Assembly: GCA_022059125.1 (NCBI GenBank)
Contig: JAEUWY010000016.1
Coordinates: 310,001 to 374,000, forward strand
Source of the DNA: Corynespora cassiicola
Taxonomy: Eukaryota; Ascomycota; Dothideomycetes; Pleosporales; Corynesporascaceae
Direction: 5' to 3'
Length of the DNA stretch: 64,000 bases
Below, piece by piece: positions 24,354 through 33,745 of the stretch. A model generated the notes under the pieces. The model was not told the origin of the DNA and searched no databases. It was given only the letters and a program-made list of their open reading frames with translations. The translations under genes were made by a program, and so were the position numbers. Each line of letters starts with the position of its first letter. The first letter of the stretch is position 1.

Positions 24354-26137
24354 GACTTCTGACCGATGCCAGGCGTGGCGCAAGAGAAGGCGGGAGGGCA
24401 GGAGAGGTCGAATTGATAGGCGAGGCCCAAGAGTCCAAGGGACGAAAGTAGAGAAGCGAAGGACGGAGTGAGGACAAGATCAGAACCAAGACACGGGAGA
24501 GCGACGGCGTTAAAGTACCAGAACAGGAGTTGTTTGGTTTGGTTTTCCAAGTTTTGTATATCCTGTGCGCCGATCTCCAGGTACAGGGGGGTGACGTCAA
24601 GAAAGAAGCTTTGACCACAAGCATTCTCTAACCGCATCGGGATAGCTCAATCTTGGTGGTGAAAGCCCAATGAGGTGTGATCTGGTGCACATCCTGGAAC
24701 GACAACGTACGCATGTGCGATGGCCGTTGCTTTTTTGGCACGGCAGAATCCATGGCCAGCATCGGTTTTGCAAATGTACGGCAAGAAACCCCACTCTACG
24801 GGTACCACGTCACACATTTCCCAAAGGCAATGCACATTTCGCCGGCGTGTACACGGCCAGATAGGCTTAATATGTCCGGACCCCTAGTGTTGAACAAGTC
24901 AAGAGTCGCTGTTCTACGCCATGGAGAATTAAAGCATGGGCCTTGGTCGTGATGCGTGTCACGTATTAATAGGCACAGCCTTCCGAAGTTTTTGCGTAAA
25001 TTGGCCGAGGCCTCTGCTGGGTGTGGCAGTGCAATGGCTGAGGGCACCAGGGCACGACTCTGCTGTCTTTGGCATCGCTGCGTTGTCCAGGGGTCCCTCG
25101 TTGGTACACCTTGGCGCTGTGGCCAATACTCGCCTCAAATATCAGCCCAGCTCTGACCTTAATCAGCCACCGCACGAGCCTCACAGTCGACATGTAATGC
25201 AGTCACCTTGGAGCAGCTGCGTTTCTCTGAGGGACTTTTGTTTGGCCCATGACAATATCCGACCGGCGGCGGGAGCTTGGCGCTTGAATGAACGCCGAGA
25301 ACGAATCAGGGTTTACCTGGGTCAAGGATGCAGTAGACCGTTTCATACACCATCTGATAACATCATTCTCATGCAGACTCGACTGGTCCGCCCTATTGTC
25401 AGCGTCTCTTTCGGCTCTCCACTTGATACTCCAGGCTTAGTCAAAAGGCTGCTCTGGTGCAAGCTTTGCCATGAGCATTAGCAACATTCCCATCTCGTTC
25501 GAGTTACCCCTACAAGACTGGACTCCGAGAACAAGCCTTGTTGAGGTTTGCAGGCAATGCGAACAAACCTTCTCAAGCGCGCGGAAATAAAATGGACATA
25601 TTTCACCCGAAATGTCTTGACAGTCGCCGTCACTGAAGCAGTGTCACGGCCCGTCAACACTTTACCGTGCCAGTGTCTCGTTTCATACTATGCTACCCCG
25701 CGTTCCCACACATCTTCTTTTCATCCACATCTCCAGTAATAGCACACCAGTATTATGTTCTTCTAAAGTGTATCTGCTTCAATTGTGGTCACAGATGATG
25801 AGGTGAGAGCCTACCTCATCATCCGTGTTGAAGAATGCACCAAAGCATGTGAAGAAGAGCCGCATGCGTTCCAAACCCAACACATCTGTAGACCCGTAAA
25901 ACTAAGCAATAAGATTTCGCAAATGCACACAGAACTGCGTATCGCCCTGTTCTACTGCTGCCGTATCGGCAGCGGCAGCGGGGAAGCTTTGCGTCACGGG
26001 GAAGGTTCTGATTTAAGCTTCACGCACATTTATCGGGGGGCAACTTATATAGCTCCCATGGCCACTCATTCGTAGATACTCACTGTTCCGCTTTCTTGTA
26101 TCAGCTGGTATCCTATCCTTCACAAAAGCTCGACAAC
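24354..26137. other. Long intergenic region (1.8 kb)
   Basis: Divergent promoters of the APP1-like gene and the DHA1 transporter. A TTATATA at 26045-26051 lies about 90 bp before the transporter ATG. A perfect inverted repeat sits at 25794-25823. No convincing reading frame. Confidence 0.55.
25794..25823. repeat. Perfect 11-bp inverted repeat
   Basis: Arms gatgatgaggt (25794-25804) and acctcatcatc (25813-25823) are exact reverse complements around an 8-nt spacer, 315 bp upstream of the transporter ATG. It could be a dimeric regulator site or an RNA hairpin; function unknown. Confidence 0.6.
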
Positions 26138-27964
26138 ATGGGGAAGCAAAGCTACAAGCATACATCTCGCATACAAAAAACTCCTAGAACGCATCACAAT
26201 GAGCCCCCTGGCAAACCCCCCAACGATTCCAGGGATCACAACGGATATCTTCTCGAAGAAATCATTACACTCGACTACAATGCAAACGGGTCTAGCGATT
26301 CGATAAGTGCAGTCCCACCTATGAGTCTGCCACTATGGCGCAAAATCATGGCATCCATTTCTTTATACCTCATCGTTTTCATGCTCGGATTCGACAGTAG
26401 CATCGGCAGCGCTTTGGTTGGCACGATCATCAAGCGATTCCACGTAATCCCCCCGTTCGCCCTGATGAACGTTGCCATGTACGTCAAGGTAGGTACTCTC
26501 TGACACTTGATGAAACTGTATAGTTGCTAAAAAAACGCAGGGGTGGTCTCTTGGTACTGCACTTTTCGGACCTCTCTCCGATGTGTTTGGACGCCGCTAC
26601 CCCATGATTATTGGCACTCTTCTTTTCGTCGTGTTCCAAATTCCCACCGGGGAAGCGAAAAATCTCCAGACACTCATAATTTGCCGCTTCCTTACCGGAT
26701 TTTTTGGGTCGGTCCCATTGATATTGGCGCATAGTATCTTTGCGGACATCTGGTTGGGGACACAACGCAATGTCGCGTCGGCCATTTTCACAGCTTGTCT
26801 GCTCACAGTATGACACTACCACTCCACAAATATCAAACAAATCTAAAATTCTATAGGGAGCTTGTTTGGGGCCAATAGCAGGTACCTATCTGCTTATGGC
26901 TCGAATCCCAGACATCGTCATGGGTTGGCGATGGATCGAGTACACGACAGTCATTATGTCGGCTGCAGTATGGCCTACAGTTTTCTTCATACCTGAGTCT
27001 CGCGCCATGAGGACAGTCCAAACACGTCCCCGCAGTGAGAGAAGGCGATCGATCAGCCACCATAGCTTGGGCGGCCCGCACGAGATCAATCCAAACAGGG
27101 TATCTGCCAAACATTTGTTCGACGTCTGGATTCATAGACCCTTTATCATGATCTTTACCGAGCCGGTGTTACTGCTGAATACTGTCCACTCAGCGCTAGT
27201 CTTCGGCATTCTCTACATCAGCTTCGAGACTTACATGCAACCCTTCGTGCACACTCGCCACTGGAAGCCCGACGTAGCCACACTCCCGCCGTTCATTACT
27301 ATGGCCATCGGTATCCTCATCGGAACGCTAATCACGCTGTATTTTATCACCGTCTTTTTTTCGCCCCAACTCCGACAAAACGGTGGAAACCTGCTTCGAC
27401 CAGAACAGCGCCTAATCCCCGTCGCAATCGGCGCATTCCTTCTCCCAGGCGGCCTCTTCTGGTTCGCATGGACCGACAAACGCGACGTCCACTGGCTCGC
27501 ACAGTCAGCCTCGTGTATACTCATCGGAGCGGGAGTCATGCTCATCTGCCAGCAGAGTGAAGCGTATACGCTCGAAATCTATCGAAACTCAAAGTACCTG
27601 AACAGCGCGCTTACAGCGACTCTTATCTTGCGCACCATGTTTGCGGGTGGATTCACCATGGCGGGGTCCCTGCAGTATGAGAGGATGCATGTGCCGTGGG
27701 CGACTACGTGAGTCATTGTTTCTTTCATCCTGTCCTTCGGGTGTTGTCCACGTAAACATTGTGGGCTGCTGTGTGCTAACGGTGCTTTGCAGTATATGGG
27801 GTATCGCCGCTACGGTCATGATTGCGATACCAATATGTTTATATGTATTCGGCGAAAGGATGAGGGCGCGCAGTCGGTATGCGCGGGGAAGTTTGGTCGA
27901 TTCGGATGTGGACGTGGTTAGTCAATGGGAAAGCCGAGTGCCCGCCGCCACTTCGAAGGTTTAA
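26138..27964 (+). CDS. MFS multidrug-type transporter (DHA1)
   Basis: 546 aa, exons 26138-26488, 26541-26807, 26857-27707 and 27793-27964, all in phase. A hydrophilic N-terminus of about 60 aa precedes helix 1. Family marks: GWSLGTALFGPLSDVFGRRYP (loop 2-3), CRFLTGFFGSVPLILAHSIFADIW (helices 4-5), GACLGPIAGTYLLM at the start of exon 3, and PESRAMRTVQ at the end of the first half, followed by a basic central loop. These place it with fungal drug/metabolite:H+ antiporters. The TATA at 26045 gives a short leader. No biosynthetic enzymes lie next to it. Substrate not predictable. Confidence 0.9.
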
Positions 27965-28302
27965 TCTAAAATCGCGTGGCTCACGCGCTGAATGTGCTAG
28001 GTGATTACTGTTTTGATTTGATCTTTTGTTTCTAGTCGAAGTTTTGGATTTGCTTGTCATTAGGATCAGTCACAAAGCGATTTCCGAAGTGGCCAGACCT
28101 TATGACTGGTGTACAGTATGACTAGCGGGCAGAGTGACTGGTAATGTCTATAAAGCTGGCGTGTTTCTTTCTTCCAACCTTCATCCCTTCATGAGATTTA
28201 CAACATACCTTTTTGCGGTCAAATCAAAGAAAGCACATTTTCGTCTTTTTGCAACAGGAACTATTATTCAAGTCTATTTACATAGCCAGTGGTCATCAAA
28301 CA
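27965..28302 (+). promoter_or_regulatory. Promoter of kinase-fold gene A: three TGACT elements and TATA box
   Basis: TGACT occurs at 28103, 28119 and 28135, exactly 16 bp apart. The last lies 14 nt before TATAAA (28149-28154). The ATG used is 28303, giving a leader of roughly 120 nt. The same TGACT(C)-14-TATA spacing recurs upstream of five other genes in this window. Confidence 0.65.
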
Positions 28303-29442
28303 ATGGACTCGATCATGGATCCTGTGAATCAAATAACAGATCTGGAAGGAAAGATACCCAAGTTTCTTACGATCAAAGCCCAGCAGCCTGATGACGGACC
28401 TCACCATGTTGCCGTCTGCATTAAGAATACCAGCTCATCTCCTACCGAAAATACGGCCCCACAAGATAATCTTCATCTACCAGCGAAAGAAAAAATCGTT
28501 ATCCTCAAGGTTGCCATAAAACCGCGAGACATGGCTGTCCCGCTGGATAAAAATGACCCAACAATGAAGGAATTTTTACCTTTGCGTGACCTCAAGTATA
28601 AGAAGCGTCAAAGATCAGATTCAAGGAATGGAAGGTTTCATCCCAATCTTCTTCACCTAGATCATTTTGGCTTTCAAGAGACTATCCATCCATATTTCAC
28701 GAGAGAGACGATATTAGAAGGCCATCATATCGGGCACATTCGATCTATCGCCAAGCATCGCAACCAAAGGATTCCTGATGCGCTTCTTTTCCATCTTCTA
28801 TATCAAATTGCCTCAGCATATCGCTTTCTACACGAGGAGTGTGAATTGTACCACGAAAAACTACGAGACGATCAAATACTGATTCGATATCCTGGAACTA
28901 TATTCAATTCTAGGAACGAAAAGAGCACGCCTTACAACGGGTTTTCAGATCTTCCCCAGTTTTGGGACTTCAAGTGGCCAGATCTGATTCTGGACGGCAA
29001 TGTTAAGCATAAAAATGACGAATCCAATCTGAGAGATGATAATAAGACGATTTGTGGCATCTTTAGGGAGCTTCTTGTTCCGGGTTGGGAATGTGGAGAA
29101 GGCCACCTTAACGGTAAATGCAGTGTAGAAGAAGAATCTCACAGTGCAGGGTTTAAATGGATCAAGGACCTCGTCGAAAAAGAAAAGTTTACGTGGATCC
29201 TAATCGACTCAAGTTCCAGACTCCTCTATCACAAGTCGCGGAAGCAGTTGGCAGGTGAACGGAATTGGTTGGAAAATATGGAGTCGCTTTTAAATAAGAA
29301 CCAAATAGCTGCAGCGTCTGAACATACCATTGACAATGAGAGAAGAAGACAAAATCCCCTTAATGAATCGCTAAAGATAGAAGAATTGCGGATAACGAGC
29401 ACGGATGAATCGATGGATTATGTGAGTTTCAATCTGGAGTGA
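28303..29442 (+). CDS. Diverged kinase-fold protein A (probable pseudokinase)
   Basis: 379 aa, intronless, AT-rich. Start 28303 (MDSIMDPVNQ) was chosen as the first true ATG after the TATA box; an in-frame ATG at 28213 also exists. Residues 66-73 (VILKVAIK) look like strand beta-3 with its Lys. Residues 164-197 (HLLYQIASAYRFLHEECEL, then YHEKLRDDQILIRYPG) align with helix E and the catalytic loop of protein kinases. There the H-R-D aspartate is Lys (HEK, 184-186) and the metal-binding Asn is Gln191. No DFG is evident (FWDFKWPDLILD is the nearest). The next block, KTICGIFRELLVPGWECGEG, matches the same part of genes B and C. Kinase-fold membership is inferred from these landmarks. Function unknown; catalysis unlikely. 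Confidence 0.6.
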   Translation: MDSIMDPVNQITDLEGKIPKFLTIKAQQPDDGPHHVAVCIKNTSSSPTENTAPQDNLHLPAKEKIVILKVAIKPRDMAVPLDKNDPTMKEFLPLRDLKYKKRQRSDSRNGRFHPNLLHLDHFGFQETIHPYFTRETILEGHHIGHIRSIAKHRNQRIPDALLFHLLYQIASAYRFLHEECELYHEKLRDDQILIRYPGTIFNSRNEKSTPYNGFSDLPQFWDFKWPDLILDGNVKHKNDESNLRDDNKTICGIFRELLVPGWECGEGHLNGKCSVEEESHSAGFKWIKDLVEKEKFTWILIDSSSRLLYHKSRKQLAGERNWLENMESLLNKNQIAAASEHTIDNERRRQNPLNESLKIEELRITSTDESMDYVSFNLE

Positions 29443-29893
29443 AGGAGATCGATACAGGAACCACATGTCACACCACTCCGCCAAGAGATAAAACGGGTCC
29501 AAAATTGAGGAAAATTTCGACACTCGGCTAAAAGGGTTTTGATAGTTACTTGTCACTGTTACAAAAGCTTACACCACTATACCTGCTTTAGAGAAGGTAC
29601 GTTCTTAGTATACAAGAAATATATAATAAAATCTATATACATATACTACATATACTTAGAGTACAAAAGAAAGTTCCTCCCCAACCTATACATAGAAAAT
29701 TCCCCATTAAGTTTCCTACTTGAAGAAAACCCTAAGAATTATACAAACAAGAAAAAAACCCACCATGTATCTGCCGATCCAAATTAATTTAGAGAAATGC
29801 CATATTCTGTAGAGATCCAAATGTTGACTGAGACTATTGAGCAGGTGGGAAGATGCTCGTAACAACAGTTCTAGTGATTTCTCCAGAAGAACC
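29443..29893. other. AT-rich intergenic sequence
   Basis: Convergent 3' ends of kinase-fold genes A and B. 29590-29800 is a strongly AT-rich stretch (aaatatataataaaatcta and similar), unlike the GC-rich housekeeping parts of the window. No gene seen. Confidence 0.6.
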
Positions 29894-31162
29894 CTAAAAA
29901 CTTGGATCATTTAGAGCAGTATTCGTCAAAGTTTCGATGCTCTCGTCTAGTAAGTTGTTAGACATGGTATGAGGTGCCGTGCCTGATTGTTTCAATTCGT
30001 TTTCTTCAGCCAGCCGCTCGTCTTGTGCATGGTTCATGAGCTTTTCTAGTCGTGCATCGATAGCGTACCATACGTTCCTCCAATCGTCTTGTCCCAGTAT
30101 TCTCAATATATGTATTAACGTTTGTTGAACATTCGCTCCCATAAGAGAAAATGGGTGGCCCCCAGCGGCTGATCCAAGGCTTTTCATAAGTGCAATCCAC
30201 TCATAAGTATGCTCGTGGTTGTGATTAATGGAGTTACAAAACGCACTTTGATTTATCTCCGAAATTCCTTTTTTCTTTAAATCCTCGGGAAGTTCTTCAT
30301 TCTCGTCCCAAATGAAATCTTCAGGAGGTGCGTTCCACCCAGCTCTCACGGTTTCAATCATCGCAAGGGCGGCCATCTTGCTGTCGCCTATCTCAGTGGA
30401 CTCAAAAGTAGATCCGCCCACGGGCCGGCCTCCAACAATACGAAAGGGCTCAAATTCTGTCCATGTATTAAATTCGTCGATGAGAGGCGTAAAATCTCCA
30501 GTGGTTGCGCTCTCAAAATCGGTGATGACAAGATCTGGAAACACCGCTTTGTCGTGTAAACCGGCGAACCCGAGCTGAGAAAGTATGGTTCTTGTATGAG
30601 CTCCTGGGTATTGTAGTACCATACATTTCCTGGTGATATTGTTGTGTTTTATCCCTCTTTGTACCAGAAATTTCATTGCGGCGAACATCTGATGACTAAG
30701 CCAAAAGGCTAGAATTTCTGGGACTGGGAATTCGTGCTTTTTGGCAGCTTGATATATGTTTTCAAGGCTTATGCCACTGGTTATAGGTTGTACTTTGAAA
30801 AAGTCAAAGTTATCCCATAGCCTTGGGGGTTCTATAAGAACCGGGAATAGAGAAAAGTTACTTTGGTCGCCAATGTGAGGCTGCAAGTTCTCCAGAACTT
30901 CCAGTTCATGTAACAGAGAAGTTTTCTGCTCTGCCAAATTGCCTAGTTGGCAGGTGTATACAAGCACAACTGTAGAACGAGCAGTAGCGATAATCTGTCG
31001 AACCATAGAGTTGTCGTTTCCAATATTGACGAGATTGTAACGGTTTCTGACATAGTCCCTTGCGGCATCTTTGGGAATGCAAAAGAGTTTTAGGAATTTG
31101 TCGCCTGCCTTGGCCTCGTGGAGAAACATATGATCATTCGGAATAAGGTAGCGTTTTTCCAT
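29894..31162 (-). CDS. Diverged kinase-fold protein B (probable pseudokinase)
   Basis: 422 aa, one exon, ATG 31162. Clearly paralogous to gene C: shared IPNDHMFLHEA/LPNSLFFLHES, FCIPKDAAR/FCIPKNIAR, HELEVLENL/NELEILCEL, TSGISLENIYQAA/LSGISLENFFTAA. Kinase landmarks: VVLVYTC at beta-3 with no Lys; Glu in LLHELEVL (helix C); IKHNNITRKCMVLQ as catalytic loop, where HRD is H173-N-N175 and the metal-ligand Asn is Cys180; LVITDFESA as the DFG segment (DFE, 215-217). The C-terminal 200 residues are helical and end in a Thr/Asn-rich tail. Loss of the catalytic Asp, the Lys and the Asn suggests a non-catalytic scaffold or regulator. Function unknown. Confidence 0.65.
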   Translation of the reverse strand: MEKRYLIPNDHMFLHEAKAGDKFLKLFCIPKDAARDYVRNRYNLVNIGNDNSMVRQIIATARSTVVLVYTCQLGNLAEQKTSLLHELEVLENLQPHIGDQSNFSLFPVLIEPPRLWDNFDFFKVQPITSGISLENIYQAAKKHEFPVPEILAFWLSHQMFAAMKFLVQRGIKHNNITRKCMVLQYPGAHTRTILSQLGFAGLHDKAVFPDLVITDFESATTGDFTPLIDEFNTWTEFEPFRIVGGRPVGGSTFESTEIGDSKMAALAMIETVRAGWNAPPEDFIWDENEELPEDLKKKGISEINQSAFCNSINHNHEHTYEWIALMKSLGSAAGGHPFSLMGANVQQTLIHILRILGQDDWRNVWYAIDARLEKLMNHAQDERLAEENELKQSGTAPHTMSNNLLDESIETLTNTALNDPSF

Positions 31163-32044
31163 TGTGGCTGAATCGATAGACTACTGACAGCAATGCAGGT
31201 AGTCAGAGAAGCAGAAGCCGAAAAGAAGTTATATATTGTGAAAACACAAGCAGTAGGAGAAACAGTAATAGTGCTAAGAGTAGGGAACAATTTAAAGGCA
31301 CAAAAGGTAGATAAGATAATCAGGATGAGGTAAGAGACTTTTATGTAGTGAGAAGAAGAAGAATTTAGTTGGAGAGTTGAAGCCTTTATATACAAGTTGG
31401 GAGTCATGAAAGAATGTCATAGTAAGAGTCACGGATAGTCACCACGATATTAGTCATGATAGAATGAAATAGCAGGAGTCACAGAGTATGCTAGAATATA
31501 AGTCATGGAAAGATGATCGAGTAAGAGTCAGCGTGGTGAAACTAGTGTTATTATAGTCTACAGCATTTCTATGTAAATTCATGTTGAAAAAAAGGTTTTA
31601 ATACAATATGAAGTTATACTTGAATTTAAACATACCAGAAGACCAGCTGGCATTAAATAATAGAAGACGATCAATAAATAAAGCTACACAAGACTAGCCT
31701 GTGTAAATATACGTAAGAGATGTGTACAGAAAGCCATATATATTCACCAGCTTACACTCCTAAAGAAAATCTACATGAAAAGTTTCCTTGAGCCTTCATC
31801 TATCCAGAGTAATCCGTCGTTTATGGGCAGTTTGTATGAGATCAATAATTAACCCAAGCCCCGGAAAGCTTCTTGTGAGTCCATTCTAATTAATCTCTAA
31901 GGGTATCATGCGCATGAATTTGATAGCCTGAAATTAACCAGAAATATGATACGCTTCCACTCAATGTGCCGGAGAGGTCCAAATGTTCTCAGTTTTCTTG
32001 GTTGACAAAGAGACAAATGCTGACTCCAACCATCATTCGACATC
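31163..32044 (-). promoter_or_regulatory. Upstream region of gene B: TATA, TGACTC elements, tandem repeats
   Basis: On the minus strand a TGACTC (complement of 31401-31406) is followed 14-16 nt later by TATATAAA (complement of about 31385-31392), about 230 bp before the ATG. Further GAGTCA copies on the plus strand start at 31426, 31476 and 31525. The remaining sequence to 32044 is AT-rich with no gene seen. Confidence 0.6.
31402..31549. repeat. Three imperfect 49-50 bp tandem repeats
   Basis: Units start at 31402, 31452 and 31501, each beginning agtcatg and carrying an internal (a/g)gagtca. The first two share agtcatga.agaatg...atag and the third keeps the same layout with more changes. They lie directly upstream of the TATA box of gene B and multiply its TGACTC element. 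Confidence 0.65.
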
Positions 32045-33250
32045 TTATAGGTTATAAACCTTATTTGACAAATAGCTCTCTTTGAATCGACTTTCCAAGC
32101 TAGGGGTTCCTTTTACATCAAGACGATCCTGACGGACTGCGCTGCTTCGCTCCCTTTCTACCTTTGTCATGAACCCCTTCATTCGATCTCTTATAACCCC
32201 TCGAACTTCTTCCCATTCTTGCTCCTCATCTGGCAGCTTCCAGGTTTGCTTTATCTTCTCATAATCGGAAATTGAGTCCTTCATCTCGATGGATGTCATA
32301 ATGAAGCTCTTACCCTCACTGAAATCGGAAAGAGCGCGTTGTACCCTCGTCCATTCCTTGGTATGTTTAGAGTTGTCTGTCAGACATTCCAAGCAGTGTT
32401 CCTTGCTTTTAATTGAGAGACTCCGATCCTCTGGCTTGTCACCTCTCCAACCTGCACAAACGGTCTCTTCCATTGCGCTGAAAGCACTCATAATATCACC
32501 ATCTCTCACATCTACTCCTCCGCACTTCCTGACTCCTTTGGCAAAATCGGTAATAAGAAGATGAGGAAATGTAGGATCTCTCAAATCCGGAAATTCAAGC
32601 TTTATGCATTTTTTGTCAATGTGTCCGTGTTTAACGTTTGCATTTCTCATGTATCCCATCGCTTTGAACAGTTGATTTGCCAAGTCGACGGCGACAAATT
32701 CTGGAATAGGCAAATTGTAATTTATGGCGGCCGTAAAGAAATTTTCAAGGCTGATTCCACTCAGGAGAGCGATCGTCGTGAAACATGGCTGACCTTCGTA
32801 CAGCTGTGGAGGACCTTGAAATACCATCGGAAAACATGTATTGGCGGGTCTGCGTAATTCACACAAAATCTCCAATTCGTTGAGTAGACGTCTCTTAAAT
32901 TCTGGGGCATGTTTATTATAGGTGTATAATGCCACAACTTCCCCACGCAGTCTATGCATGTCGATCTCAGGTTCAGGGAGGGAGTCGCCTCCTCCACTTG
33001 CTTTGTCCTTTTCAAAGGTTTCCCTTTGCTCTCCAAGGTATTTTGCCTCGTACCGAGCTATGTTTTTGGGTATACAAAAGGCTATCACTTTCCCATCAGA
33101 CGACAAATGGGATTCGTGGAGGAAAAAAAGAGAGTTCGGCAAATAGTAGTAAAACGGATCTGGTACTAGTTCGACTGGGTTTGATTTGTCCTTTATGCCT
33201 GGGTCCATCCTTCCTGTGGGAGACAGGCCAGGTAGACGAGATCCCGACAT
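32045..33250 (-). CDS. Diverged kinase-fold protein C (probable pseudokinase)
   Basis: 401 aa, one exon, ATG 33250 (MSGSRLPGLSPTG). Paralogue of gene B, in tandem and in the same direction. Landmarks: VVALYTYNK near beta-3 (110-113); LLNELEILCEL (helix C, Glu kept); GPPQLYEGQPCFTTIALLSG as hinge-like segment; DLANQLFKAMGYMRNANVKH then GHIDKKCIKLE as helix E and catalytic loop, with HRD replaced by H208-G-H210 and the Asn by Cys215; LLITDFAKG (Asp235-Phe-Ala) at the DFG position; MEETVCAGWRGDKPEDRS matching METVRAGWN in gene B. The pattern again predicts a kinase fold without catalytic activity. The C-terminus is basic and charged. Function unknown. Confidence 0.65.
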   Translation of the reverse strand: MSGSRLPGLSPTGRMDPGIKDKSNPVELVPDPFYYYLPNSLFFLHESHLSSDGKVIAFCIPKNIARYEAKYLGEQRETFEKDKASGGGDSLPEPEIDMHRLRGEVVALYTYNKHAPEFKRRLLNELEILCELRRPANTCFPMVFQGPPQLYEGQPCFTTIALLSGISLENFFTAAINYNLPIPEFVAVDLANQLFKAMGYMRNANVKHGHIDKKCIKLEFPDLRDPTFPHLLITDFAKGVRKCGGVDVRDGDIMSAFSAMEETVCAGWRGDKPEDRSLSIKSKEHCLECLTDNSKHTKEWTRVQRALSDFSEGKSFIMTSIEMKDSISDYEKIKQTWKLPDEEQEWEEVRGVIRDRMKGFMTKVERERSSAVRQDRLDVKGTPSLESRFKESYLSNKVYNL

Positions 33251-33745
33251 AATGAAAGCAGTATGGAGATAAGGGACGGCAGAATAATGTGTAATGTGAA
33301 TAAGAGAATAGAGTCAGTTCAAGTAGTGATGAGCTTTGCTTTGGAAGAAGAGAAAAACTGTAAAGCTACATCTGCAGTCTTATATGCACGCTAAGAGTCA
33401 TAAAGCGGAGCGACAATAAGAGCCAATGTTTTCAAATTAACATCAACATAACCGTTACCCTTTGTTCAACCTGCACTCCGTGCCACTGAGCACCGTCATG
33501 AACAACCAACAACATTAAACCGGTGTAATATCCTTAAATTACTTCGTGATTAAACCACAGGGCTGGAAAACTTTGGTAAAAGAAAACGTAGTCAATGAAT
33601 TGTTAATATGTACATGCGAGCCCGAATGACTATCTCATCAAGTTAGGCACCCACCCCACCGTCGTACCATCCCCGTTGAAACCCCCGTTGAAACCCTCCT
33701 TATCTAACCCAGGCCCTCCACCTCTCCAACAACCTAGGAGTCAAC
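33251..33745 (-). promoter_or_regulatory. Promoter of gene C and spacer
   Basis: On the minus strand TGACTC (complement of 33395-33400, in ttatgactctt) is followed at +16 by TATAAG (complement of 33380-33385), about 135 bp before the ATG. A second gagtca is at 33311. The rest, to the next gene's stop, holds no feature I recognise. Confidence 0.6.
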
